Assembly (NCBI GenBank): GCA_003864495.1
Contig: ML133383.1
Span: 4,309,493 to 4,373,492 of the forward strand
Source: Nemopilema nomurai
Lineage: Eukaryota > Cnidaria > Scyphozoa > Rhizostomeae > Rhizostomatidae
Length of the DNA: 64,000 bases
Direction: 5' to 3'
Shown here: positions 1-9,561 of the stretch, piece by piece
Numbering within the stretch: position 1 is the stretch's first letter
Layout of the letters: each line of letters opens with the position of its first letter
Translations under genes and position numbers: made by a program
Notes under the pieces: generated by a model
What the model was told of the DNA's origin: nothing
Seen by the model: the letters and a program-made list of their open reading frames with translations, nothing else
The model's database searches: none

Positions 1-677
1 CTGCTTTCACAAAACACAGTGACATAGGTTTATATCCTACTAGATGGTATAATTAGCTTTGAATATTTGCAGGTGTTGTATATAGGGTTGACATACACTC
101 CTCGATGCTTGTTACTGAAAATACCTCAGCGACTCAACTAAACAACAAAAACCGAAGACGACGACGAAGACAACGGTAGAAGATGAAGTTGATCCCTCTG
201 CATTACAACTAAAGGTACCATTTCAGAATGATTTGAGGCTTTTTCAATAATTTTACTCTCTTTCAATGGCTAGAGTTTGCCAATAAGTAAATACATCCCT
301 TGATTTATATTGCACCTTAATGCATCATAGTTAAAATTAGCTAAGCAACTACTTGCTACCTATTGTGACCAAGGAGAGCGTACAGGCCCCATTCATTTAC
401 GAACAATTTGAGTGAACCACTCTTCAATTGCCAAAAAGATTCACAGACAAAACATCTCCAGATGACAGAAAACTCCAGGTTTTTTAGACTAAATTTTATG
501 TTTCACAACTGAGTACCACACCCTCAGCTTGTTTTAATTTGCTATTAACCTTCTTTCCAGTTTTAAGGCTAGAGTTCTTGTAAATCTTTTCTTATGAAAC
601 TGTCCTTTTTAAAAAAGTGTGATAAATCTCTATGTGCAGCATAATCATAAATTTTGTTTTGTTGTCTCTCTCCCTAG

Positions 678-824
678 CCTACAGGCCCTTCGTCGGAGGC
701 CTCGTTATATTTGGGAAGCTTGATGATGCTTGGCATTCATCGCGCACGTGAAAATACACTGGACATGGATTCAGTTGTCAGTATGTTTGAAGCGAAGTGT
801 CCCAATTGTAGGATTGCCCTCTGA
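678..824 (+). CDS. Candidate terminal coding exon (copy 1)
   Basis: A strong 3' splice-site signal, the pyrimidine tract ttgtctctctccctag, ends at 677. From the next base an open frame of 48 codons runs to TGA at 822-824. It starts PTGPSSEASL, contains GIHRARENTLDMD and ends with a CPNC pair followed by RIAL. The frame is free of indels in all four copies that contain it, and changes are limited to a few codons such as A to V near the end. This looks like the last exon of a spliced plus-strand gene whose upstream exons would lie at the end of the preceding unit. I do not recognise the protein. A second frame (YRPFVGGL and on) is also open for about 24 codons, so the reading phase is not proven. 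Confidence 0.4.
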   Translation, partial: PTGPSSEASLYLGSLMMLGIHRARENTLDMDSVVSMFEAKCPNCRIAL

Positions 825-981
825 TGAATCGTTCCAGCATAAAACTTAAGCTCGTTTACATGTGTATAACAATAATCGTGGACAATTTTCCATTAAAAAT
901 AATTTAGATACTTGCGAAGGAAACAGTACTTCAACGGATGAATTAGCTAGTAGCCTATGAAAACGCGCGCGTGCACCGCAT

Positions 982-1374
982 ATGTCAACGTGCACCGCAG
1001 GCATAACGCTAGCCAAGATCTATGTCGCGAGTTTATATCTTTTGGCATATAAGGGACATTTTGTTATAAAAGCGAGTCTTCGCAAAATTGTTAATCCAGC
1101 TCCAATAAGCTGCTTTTTCTTGTTTGTTAAACTCATGCCAAGTCTGCTAGATATTATGGCAATCCTTGCTAACCTGGGCGTAAGATTGATACAGCTGGCT
1201 GTCGCTCACAATGGAAGTTTTATCAACACCCTGTCGCTCACATTGCAAATATCTAATTACGTGAAAAGGGCTCCAAAAATTCCGACTTTTGTGTATAGTC
1301 TTAAAGTTTGTTATTTACCAACTAGTATGTGTTTGTTGGTTGGCACGTTTTGGCCTTACTGTAACTGGATGTAA
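982..1374 (+). CDS. Anonymous 130-codon ORF (copy 1)
   Basis: An ATG-initiated frame of 130 codons ending in TAA. The product would be hydrophobic, with likely membrane-type stretches around residues 12-30, 40-75 and 108-125, and contains AVAHNGSFINTLSLTLQI. It is not recognised. The frame is intact in copies 1, 3 and 4 but broken by two single-base deletions in copy 2. No splice or promoter signal was seen immediately around it. It may be a chance frame in AT-rich DNA, since the few differences between copies do not favour silent sites clearly. Confidence 0.22.
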   Translation: MSTCTAGITLAKIYVASLYLLAYKGHFVIKASLRKIVNPAPISCFFLFVKLMPSLLDIMAILANLGVRLIQLAVAHNGSFINTLSLTLQISNYVKRAPKIPTFVYSLKVCYLPTSMCLLVGTFWPYCNWM

Positions 1375-2085
1375 CAGAGTAAATGGGCATGTAACAGAAA
1401 ATACACTCTTCAATCATATTCTTTATGTATGAGCCTTCAATTAAGTGCCAGTTGCACATACAATCATTCATATCCTGCCTATGACTCCTTGCTTATGTCA
1501 CTTAACTTAGTATGTCTAGATAGAATTGTAAAATCATCTTTTCATATCAGATACTAGCAGAAAAACACTGATGAAATTTCAAATTCCATTGTGTTTGTCA
1601 AATTTTATTCAAACTCTTGAATTAATTTGATTTAAACTATATTTGAACAATTAAGCTACAAATTAAGCTAACAAAATTAGGCTACAATTAAGCAATGACT
1701 GATAATCATGGTTTTCTAGACATAGAAAGTTTAAATGCCAATCTCCATCTTGATGAATAGTTGCATGTTTTTGAACAAAAAACACTTAAACTACAAAGTG
1801 GGCAGTAAAACCAATTTGTGCAGGATAATGCTTATATTAATTGCCCTTTCAAGCTAAATAGATCAAAAAAGTTTCAAAGCTCTGTCTTTCCATTAAATGA
1901 TGCTCTATCATCTCTACTGATTTTAGGTAAGAATTGTTCAAGGAGCCCACTACCAAGTTCAGTAAGTTCAGGATTCAAAAGATGTTTTACTTCACAGAGT
2001 GGAACGTATAGCAAAATGGAACCAATGATCCAAAAGGAAAATGAGACAATTTGTGCGTCTCTAACATGGCAAAGATATGCTGTCA
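1375..2085. other. AT-rich stretch, no gene seen (copy 1)
   Basis: Contains A/T-rich sequence with a local repetition of the phrase aattaagcta (around 1648-1690) and no splice-bounded or long frame. The homologous stretches in copies 2-4 are the same. Confidence 0.6.
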
Positions 2086-2115
2086 TTTTGACAGTCTATG
2101 TAAGAACTGTCAAAA
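2086..2115. repeat. Perfect 10-bp inverted repeat
   Basis: TTTTGACAGT at 2086-2095 and its exact reverse complement at 2106-2115, with a 10-base loop. It is conserved in every copy (18235-18264, 34770-34799, 48655-48684, 62936-62965). It could be a hairpin or a protein-binding palindrome, and no function is evident. Confidence 0.7.
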
Positions 2116-2524
2116 ATATTAATCTTTAGTATTTGACTAAATTAAATATGAAACCTAGCATCACCTTATAAAACCAGTGTATGCTGAAAAAATTCACGGT
2201 TTAATCAAACCAGTGGGCAATTAACTAATGCTTTAAACTCCCAAATTGGAAGAAAAAAGATCACTAATCTTCAATGAGATTTGAAACATACAAGAGATCT
2301 CTAACAGTTTAATTTATGAAGGAGGATCTACAGGAGACCTTATAGTTTTCACCCAGAAAAAATCTTAAGCCTTGTTGCATCAATGGGCTGAATGGTCATA
2401 ACTGTGTAGTAAAGAAAGAATGCTTCAAAGAAACATATGAGAATAGCAAACAACAAGGGATCATTTGCAGATGTGTGAGCACAGTTTCAATTATTAGTGG
2501 CTTTCAAAAAAGTAGAGCACCCCT

Positions 2525-2725
2525 TTGCCTGATGCTTTTTTCCGGGAATCAGTATTCTCCACAAAAATGTACAAAAACATAACAGTATTTGAAAAGCAAA
2601 CTTGTTATACCTCATATATACCTCATAACCCTAGTTTATCTTCACTAAATTGGAAGAAAAGCAAACACCGAGAACTTTCATTTAAAATCTGCATGGATCA
2701 TATTTTATATAGGCAATATGGATAG
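2525..2725 (+). CDS. Small ORF open in all five copies (copy 1)
   Basis: An open frame of 66 codons counted from a TTG. The first ATG is residue 15 (MYKNITVFEK), leaving 52 codons, which are Lys/Tyr/Ser rich and include a SLNWKKSKHRELSFKIC stretch. It is not recognised and carries no signal peptide or membrane segment. It is one of the very few frames here without a single indel in any of the five copies, although neighbouring DNA has many. A short exon or chance are both possible. Confidence 0.25.
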   Translation: MPDAFFRESVFSTKMYKNITVFEKQTCYTSYIPHNPSLSSLNWKKSKHRELSFKICMDHILYRQYG

Positions 2726-2982
2726 TAGAAGTAGTTATTGATTTACACATGTCTTTTAATTGAACAACTTGAATAGATAGGAGCTTTGTAAGTGAACGAA
2801 GTATTGTAACCCAATGTTTAGTCGCTTTTCAAAGGCCTACGCCTTCCAATTGGATTTAATGCAAGTATTTAACTTTTCGACACTTTTTACATTCGGGAAG
2901 AATAAATGAACATATCAAAGGTCAAGGTGATTTCTCGCGACTTAGCAACTGGTGAGGCTACTCCGTTCCCTTGAACAACAAA

Positions 2983-3116
2983 ATGGGGGAAGCTTTCGAG
3001 AAAGACTGGATCGAGCATCCTATTGTTTCCTCGCTTATGACAAATTGCTGTCAGCCAATAAACTTGCTCGAGCACTTTGTTATTGTATTTTGGCGGGAAA
3101 ATTCAAGCATTCGTAG
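2983..3116 (+). pseudogene. Frameshifted small ATG frame (copy 1)
   Basis: In copies 2 and 4 this position holds a 44-codon ATG frame beginning MAGSFRERLDRAS and ending AGKFKHS. Here the start reads atgggggaagc, one base shorter than atggcgggaagc, so the frame is lost. A second ATG in good context follows at 3161 (MAGRHVKLRSRIKMF then stop). Confidence 0.35.
3089..3100 (+). promoter_or_regulatory. E2F-like site in GGCGGG/CACGTG cluster (copy 1)
   Basis: TTTGGCGGGAAA matches the E2F/DP consensus closely. In other copies a second GGCGGGAA lies about 100 bp upstream at the small ATG. A third GGCGGGCA sits 3' at 3163-3170 next to a CACGTG E-box (3173-3178). This spacing suggests a cell-cycle-type promoter, which is an inference from motifs only. 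Confidence 0.35.
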
Positions 3117-3437
3117 CCGGGAACGCAACACGAAGCCGAGTCACTGTTTGTATTTGAGAAATGGCGGGCAGGCACGTGAAACTTAGATCACGAATCAAGA
3201 TGTTCTGATATTGTAATTTCTTCAAATGATCATCTATAAACGTCATTTTCGTTTAGAATGCTATCACAATGTTAGAAAAAATAAAGAAAGCTACTTAAAT
3301 AACTCCTCACAAATCTCATAGAGGTTTTCCTACTTTTCCTTCAAAATATTTTGATACAGAATTTAATGGTAAAATCAATGATTTTCAACAATGTCTCTTA
3401 CTACAACCAGTTGCTGAAAAATTTCAAAATTTGCAGA

Positions 3438-3491
3438 CCACAGAAGAATTGACTTCCTTCGTTTAGGCGGCCACAGAAGAATTGACTTCCT
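3438..3491. repeat. 21-bp local duplication, copy 1 only
   Basis: ccacagaagaattgacttcc(t) occurs at 3438-3458 and again at 3471-3491. Copies 2-4 have only the second occurrence and carry gaggcgagt in place of the first. This is an insertion copied from 33 bp away, combined with a small deletion. Confidence 0.8.
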
Positions 3492-3727
3492 CGCCGTAAC
3501 AGCTGTACTACCCCTTTACTCAAACCCGATTTCACTGGTAATAACAATACTGAGAGCAAAGTTATGTATAAAAATTGGAAAACACACTTACTAGCAACCA
3601 TGTCATTCTTCGAATTTCATTCTGTCCTGCATCCTAGAGAATTGTCATCAAAATGATGCAGAGGCTCCAGCGTGGACGAAGGTATACTATAACGGACTTA
3701 TGCAATGGCCTCTCTTTGAACTCGAGG

Positions 3728-3735
3728 TATAAAAG
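3728..3735 (+). promoter_or_regulatory. TATA box candidate (copy 1)
   Basis: TATAAAAGGGCGCG has the classic TATA box with GC-rich flank. An initiator-like TCA lies at 3759-3761, about 31-33 bases downstream. It is preserved in copies 1-4. The plus-strand transcript it would start contains no frame I can name. Confidence 0.4.
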
Positions 3736-4964
3736 GGCGCGAAACTGAACTGAATAGCTCACGTTCATTTTTGCATTGCTTATCAAAATCACTAGAATTG
3801 CATTACCAGGGCAATTTTTCACATACTGAATCAGGGTCCGATCCCGCATTATCAGAAAGGGGGAGGGGGCGTAGGGACCACTTTTTTGAAAGTGCGTGAA
3901 GTGTATATTGCCGAATACCCTAAAGCAACAGGGGCTCTGGGATCTGCAAGCCCCCAGGAAGTCAAGGGGAGAACCCTGTCAGGAAATGGGAGCCCAGGTA
4001 GATTTTATCCTATTGTGTAGTATAGACAAAACTGAGTTAATGTTTGTGCTCCATTGCGTTGTAGCAGGGGAGGGCCTATCGCCAGCACCTTCAATCCATA
4101 TCTTTAAGCGCCAAAGTCAGTGAAAGAACCATTGCTCTCCTAAAATTGGGTCCGTCACTGTGATTTGTGGGGAATTACCCCAGTTGGCCCTACGAGTTCC
4201 CCCACCACCGAAGAGAAAGATGCTACCTTAGCCAAAAATGTCTGCAATTTGTGGCCCTCAGAGACAAAAGTAACAGGTGCTTCAAAAGGTTGGTAACAAA
4301 TTTGGGGGCTCAATTGATGTCGATAGCAACCTCTATATCACTATATTTTTTATTCATCCACCTTGTAAGACGATTAATTGCTCAATTTGTCAATATCTTA
4401 GTGTTTCCTTGCTTTTTCCAACCATACTCAGGCTGAGATATTGCCTTGAAATTAATATATCCCGATATGCTGGTAGTGTTTCCTGCTGTCAACAAATAAG
4501 TCCCCACCCTTGACTAAGCCCCCACTCTAAAAAATATTTGGTCGTGAAAAAATTCCCTTGGGCTTATTCGAGGACTTACGGTTGTGTCATATCTTGGAGG
4601 CAAAAGTCTCATACAATAAGCAACCAGTGTCGATTCTAGCCGGAGGTGACTGTGTAACAGGCGTTTTATAGTGATGGAAGGTAGAGCGAGCGGCAAACAA
4701 GAACGCACTCTTATGTTATCATGTTTTATGAATCAACTCAACTAAAAACCCCCGATTAAAGCTGTACTTACATTATTCATTAACAGCGCATACGTGACAT
4801 GTGAAAGAAGAGCTAGCCTGTCACATGAATAATAATGCCCGACAATTATCTTATCACAAATAATATTTTCAAATGATATAATGCATAAAGAGACTTCTGC
4901 CAAAGACCATCATTTGCTCAGCTAATTGAAAAGGTAAAAATACATTTGTATAGAGCTGCCTTAG
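3736..4964. other. Gap with only weak open frames (copy 1)
   Basis: Holds a non-ATG 89-codon frame at 4167-4436 and overlapping frames on both strands. In copy 4 the minus strand (51310-51534) reads WAKVASFSSVLGELVGPAGG, which looks protein-like but is broken in the other copies. A C-rich phrase near 4500 (ccccacccttgactaagccc) resembles the edge of a dispersed element. Confidence 0.35.
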
Positions 4965-5288
4965 ATGGTGACGCCTGCTTGCAGGAAGAAACTCATAACA
5001 GATTTTGCATTAAAGTCGGTGTCAACAGAGCTGCCTGTCGAGGCCAACGATACTGTACTGGCATCTAAAGAAATTGATGCTTTATTGAATTAGAAGTTAG
5101 AATTGACACTATTACGCACTATATTTGAATAAGAAGTTAGAGAGCATGGGAGAATAGTAGGCCAAAGTGGAACTGGCAGCAGTAAGATGGCTTTGCTACA
5201 AAATTCCATATGGTTTGTCTTTTGGGAACCACCAATCTTGTTGCTTTTAGGAACAGTGAGACAATCTTAATTCTAACGAGTTGAATTT
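4965..5288 (+). pseudogene. Interrupted coding relic (copy 1)
   Basis: Copy 1 version of the two-part frame at 52186-52506. TAG at 5091-5093 replaces the GAG (E43) of copy 4, giving an extra stop. The shared internal TAA is also present. Confidence 0.4.
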
Positions 5289-6305
5289 GAAGTCTAAATT
5301 TTCTACTATTTTTCTGAAATTATTCGTTGTCATTTCAAACATTTCCCAGCTGATTGACATTTGCAAGTATTACAATTAAACATATAAGTGCACTGGTGTA
5401 AAGTACACTTTATAGTTACAAAACTAAATGATCGGTGGTACAAAAGAGTTGGTCTCCCTTTGTCACCAGTAACCAGATAACTTTAGCTAAGAGAACTTAA
5501 CAAAGTGAACTTTACAAAGTTAATTTTTATCAGGGTCTATTGAATGGCATACTGTTGTGGTCCACATAGCACTAAGTACCCACTTGAATATCTTACCTTT
5601 TAGCCAATTCATCCAAATTACTCTCTTTATTAAAATATAAGTCAGAAAGTTTGATCTAGCACTTTGGAAAGAATTTTTTTTTGCTTAGATTTAAAAGGCA
5701 CTTTAAATTCTTCAAAAGCATCATTATGGATATTTTACCTTAAAGAGGAATGCAACTAACTGACCAAAATTAATGTATTGGAGAATTTCAAGTGATTGTT
5801 TCTTTTGGGAAGAATTATTCATTACCTTACATTACAGCTGATTATTCTTCAGTGTCAAGATAAAGAGACATATGTGGGAGCTGTATTACACTTATTCATG
5901 CCATAATAAGTATGAAAGGACACAATCTTCCAATTACACAATTGTTTCTAACATCCTTGAATGCAAATTGTAATCAAATTTATTTCTTCCATCAAAGGAC
6001 AAAGATTTAAAGAAGAAGCTGCAAGAATTCTTTTCGCTTTATAATTTTCATAGAAAACTGGATGTAGAGCTCTTGAAATTTGACTCAAATTCATACTGTT
6101 CAACCAATAATGGCACATGAGCATGCATTGAAAAGGCTGTTTTATTGTGCTTTTATCATGTGCAAAGTAAAAAAACTGAATATTTATTCAACCCAAGAAC
6201 ATTTATCAAATACTATTCCCTCCTACTATTTTTATAACTTTATTTTTAGCATTTTAATTTAAAGGTAAACATACATTCTAAAATTTATACCTACATTTGA
6301 TATCA
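5289..6305. other. AT-rich stretch, no gene seen (copy 1)
   Basis: Contains no splice-bounded frame. Positions 5445-6032 are missing from copy 4. Only a short low-complexity frame at 6080-6262 is open. Confidence 0.5.
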
Positions 6306-6509
6306 TCACACAAATGCCTGCATTACAATTGAGACACAGGAAATGCTGTACAGGCTATAAAATAACCAATATTTAATATACAAATGCTTGTAACATTTCT
6401 TCCAAGGATAATTTTGTGCGAATTTGAGATCACATGATAGATTATACCCTGTGTACACACTATTTATAGTATTTTTGCAGTAGAGTAAAAAACAAAACAA
6501 AAATTTCAA
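6306..6509 (-). CDS. Anonymous 67-codon minus-strand ORF (copy 1)
   Basis: ATG-initiated, starting MKFLFCFLLYCKN, hydrophobic at the N terminus and Tyr/Lys/Ser rich after. It is intact in copies 1-4 with few substitutions (counterparts at 23099-23302, 39237-39440 and 52940-53143). Composition follows the AT-rich DNA, so chance is likely. Confidence 0.15.
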   Translation of the reverse strand: MKFLFCFLLYCKNTINSVYTGYNLSCDLKFAQNYPWKKCYKHLYIKYWLFYSLYSISCVSIVMQAFV

Positions 6510-6592
6510 CTAAGTAGAATAAACGGCCTTGAAAGTTTGGTTTGAATCTTTCCACTCGTGTCTGGCGGTTAGGCCCTCGCGTAGATGAGCTA

Positions 6593-6706
6593 CCCTTTCC
6601 CTTGTTGAATCACAAACTCATCGACTGCTTGTAAATTTCCAGTGATCAATACCCTTTTTAATTTCTTCCAAATATCTTCTTCAATGCTTGCGATGACTTT
6701 CTTCAA
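6593..6706 (-). pseudogene. 38-codon coding-like relic, minus strand (copy 1)
   Basis: An open segment of 38 codons on the minus strand between in-frame TAG codons, containing SIEEDIWKKLKRVLITGNLQ and AVDEFVIQQGKG. Beyond the stop, another frame continues with TRGPNRQTRVERFKPNFQ, so the pair looks like one old coding region split by a frameshift. The residue mix is protein-like rather than AT-driven. All four copies keep it. It could be a transposase or host exon fragment. Confidence 0.35.
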
Positions 6707-7306
6707 CTATTCGGTTGAGATCTGATAGAGATCATGCACATGTGAACAACAGTGAATCCTAGTCACGTGGGGTCGGTGTTCCCTGGCAAATTTTTCTCAT
6801 TTGTGGACCAGCCTGCTCACTTCTGAAGATCCTCAAACTCTGACGTAGGCAAGACCTCATAAAACGTATATTAAACATATGCCAAATATACCCTATTAAA
6901 AGTGAATTGGTTTATTACGTCATTTTGGCGAATTTTCCTCTCGTTAAAATCGCTCAGGTCGACCTCTTCTCAGGGACAACAATGTATTGAAATTCTGTGC
7001 GTGCGCATGTAGAATCTGCGCGCGACTTTCTCAAAATGCGAAGGAACTACTCAAAATGCATGGCAACAGTCGATAAACATTCTCAAAATCATGCCTAGAT
7101 ACAGGACGCGGCGCGGCGTCTTACCACTTTCCTGGGTACTAGGTTCGATGAGGAACAATTTGTTTTTTTATCAGAGAAGATTTAACAATGTTTAGCGTAG
7201 AAAAAGCTACCTTAAATATATAATAAAAGATACGCTTCTCTAGAATCTTAAACTGGGGCTCATTATCTTTTGCACTTTAATTAGAAAATTCAAGCCGGGA
7301 AAATTT

Positions 7307-7337
7307 GACATTCTCAATAGAGAATGTTGAGAATGTC
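7307..7337. repeat. 11-bp perfect inverted repeat
   Basis: GACATTCTCAA at 7307-7317 pairs exactly with TTGAGAATGTC at 7327-7337 across a 9-base spacer. In copies 2 and 4 the stem is 9 bp. The phrase cattctcaa also occurs at about 7078. It lies just upstream of the retroelement relic and is absent from copy 3 with it. Confidence 0.7.
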
Positions 7338-7443
7338 TGGACCTGCCCCTGGAATGGAAGCAGCTCATTGGCCGACAGTGTGGTTTGATGGACAAGCATC
7401 AACATTGTATTGATAAAAATTCTCTACTCTACAGCTCTGGCAG

Positions 7444-9108
7444 TTGAAAACAAACTTTCTAGCCATTTCAAGTTTGAGGCAGATTCACATTATGCTAACT
7501 AACGTAAGACAGCATGTAGTAAGTTTACCAGAATATGTATTTACATCATCTAAAAGGATTGATAGCGTTTTTCGAGGTAGAAAGAAACATTTTGAATGTT
7601 CTTTCTCAGGAATTTTTGACCGGTGCTCAATCACCCATAGCAACCCCCTGGATCCGCCTGTGAAAAGAACATATCATACTAAGGATAGTCATGCTTCGTC
7701 AGACGAAATACGATACGTCTCCCCTTTTCATTCAGATCCTCCTCCATACCAAAAGAAAACATTTTTTACGTAGCAAACTTGCTAAGAAGACATGTACCAT
7801 CAGTTCCTCCGAGACATTTGACCATGATCTTTCTATTTATAAAAAATTTCGACAAAGCTCGAATAAAACAACGGTCTCTACTCATAACATTGTTGGATCT
7901 AAAAAATGCCTTCCAAGAGGTTCATCACAATCTAATCAAATCTTTTCTGTCTTACCACTACGTACCAAAAAGCATCCAGTCCTTGATTTCAAGTCTTCAC
8001 ATAAATTTTAAAACATCTATTGTCACAGAGAAATTTGTTACCCTGCTATTCCTGTTAAACGTGGGGTTCTTAAAGGTGATTGCCTCAGTCCTCTTCTATT
8101 TAACATGTGCTTTAATAATTTCATTAAATACATAAAAGCAGAAAAATTCAAACAACTTGGTTTCTCAGACGATGCTGCAGTCATTACGAGCGGGGAGAAA
8201 GAAAACCAGCTACTTTTAAACTGCTTTACAAGATGGTGCCTATGGTCTAATATGATTATAAGAGTAGACAAATGCACATTAAGTGGCATTATTCTGTCAA
8301 AAAGCAGTTCGGTATTAATTTTATTCGTCCTTCTGTTAAATTCATGCAGTCTCAAAATTTTTATCTTAATGTGCTGAAATCCTCTCTCAACTTCTATTTA
8401 ACATGTGCTTTAATAATTTCATTAAATACATAAAAGCAGAAAAATTCAAACAACTTGGTTTCTCAGACGATGCTGCAGTCATTACGAGCGGGGAGAAAAA
8501 AACCAGCTACTTTTAAACTGCTTTACAAGATGGTGCCTATGGTCTAATATGATTATAAGAGTAGACAAATGCACAATAAGTGGCATTATTCTGTCAAAAA
8601 GCAGTTCGGTATTAATTTGATTCATCCTTCTGTTAAATTCATGCAGTCTCAAACTTTTTATCTTAATGTGCTGAAATCCTCTCTCAACAAAAACATCCAA
8701 TCTTTGTGGAAGAGTACCAGCCAGGGCATGAACATCCAATATGATGTTTATAGGAAAACAAGAGAAGTATTGAAGGATGTTAGATAAGAACATAGAGAGC
8801 GCCTTCAAAACCATCTAATATCTCAAGGTACTGTTATTTCCTACACCTTTGATAACTATTCTCATCTGGCCTCCAAAATATGGACCACAGTTCAAAGCAA
8901 CATGCCCAAGAACATTTACTGTTTTACTATCATATATCTTAGCAACTCCCTTGCCACGCGAAAAAACCTTTCTAAATGGAACAATACTCAGTCGCCCGAT
9001 TGCTCTTTGTGCCATGTTCCAGAAACGATACTTCACATTGTTGCAGGCTGCAAAACATACCTCGAAGAAGGCATTTACATATGGGCCGAAACTCTGAATA
9101 AAACTTCC
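7444..9108 (+). pseudogene. Non-LTR retrotransposon reverse transcriptase relic (copy 1)
   Basis: A decayed reverse transcriptase spread over shifting plus-strand frames. In order: a motif A core LLDLKNAFQEVHHNLI (Asp at 7896-7898); a motif B core RGVLKGDCLSPLLFN from 8060; a motif C remnant where FADD has become S-DD (gacgat at 8168-8173, again at 8466-8471) followed by AAVITS; IIRVDKC; then a thumb-like part with VKKQFGIN and SLWKSTSQGMNIQYDVY; and the finger CSLCHVPETILHIVAGC (C-x2-C-x7-H-x4-C, from 9001). The region between IIRVDKC and KQFGIN appears to have lost many codons. The order RT, CCHC finger, endonuclease is that of site-specific non-LTR elements such as the R2/NeSL/CRE groups. 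It cannot be functional, since several frameshifts, stops and a 298-bp duplication interrupt it. Confidence 0.85.
8094..8688. repeat. 298-bp tandem duplication inside the RT relic (copy 1)
   Basis: 8094-8391 is repeated at 8392-8688, starting ttctatttaacatgtgc and ending ctctctcaac. The two halves differ at several bases. Copies 2 and 4 have one version only. It duplicates the motif C region. Confidence 0.9.
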
Positions 9109-9111
9109 TAG

Positions 9112-9561
9112 CACAGGCCTTTACAGCTATACCTAATTGCCTCTCTTTACGTAGATCTTTCAGGTTATCTCTCACCTACTATCATAACAGGAGAGATCTT
9201 CCGTCCTTATCAACTTTTAGTCCCTTCAGACCAGCGCCTATTAATACTTGAGCTAACAGTAGGATACGAAACTAACTTCGATGTTAATGCTAACCGCAAA
9301 AGAGAGAAATACTCGCATCTGGTTCATGGCCTAAGCTCAGCTTATCCTTCTATCATGTTTGTAAATCTTTCTATCAGTCCCCTAGGTATCTTTGGTCTCT
9401 CTTGCTCTTCTTTCATCGACATGTGCAATGCTCTAGATATCAGCAGGAATCATCTCCGCTTCATGATCTCCAAACTATCCAACTTAACTATCCGTACTAC
9501 CTAATACATTTTCTGCCACAGAAATGAGTCTTGGAATAATCCTGAACTTCTTCAATTCTAA
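9112..9561 (+). pseudogene. Restriction-like endonuclease C-terminus of the retroelement (copy 1)
   Basis: Open from 9112 to TAA at 9502-9504 (130 codons). It contains GYLSPTIITGEIFRPYQLLV, then LLILELTVGYETNF, NANRKREKYSHL and VNLSISPLGIFG. After the TAA the frame continues YIFCHRNESWNNPEL to TAA at 9559-9561, so the first stop is a nonsense mutation. In relatives I recall, the P-D of the PD-(D/E)xK site follows the same RP position. Here it reads R-P-Y (TAT where GAT is expected), so the nuclease would have lost a catalytic Asp. The E of LELTV and the K of RKREK remain. Confidence 0.75.

Noticed and set aside
1874..2086. 70-codon minus-strand frame
   Set aside because: Open only in copy 1, in AT-rich DNA, with indels in the other copies.
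3833..3846. RNA polymerase III B-box (gggtccgatccc)
   Set aside because: It resembles GGTTCGANTCC, but no matching A-box, tRNA fold or terminator is present at the right spacing.
7081..7120. GC-rich gacgcggcgcggcgtc as a CpG island or origin
   Set aside because: Only about 20 bp, with a 5-bp inverted repeat and no extended GC-rich region.
7130..7145. tRNA-like ggttcgat
   Set aside because: No cloverleaf can be drawn around it.
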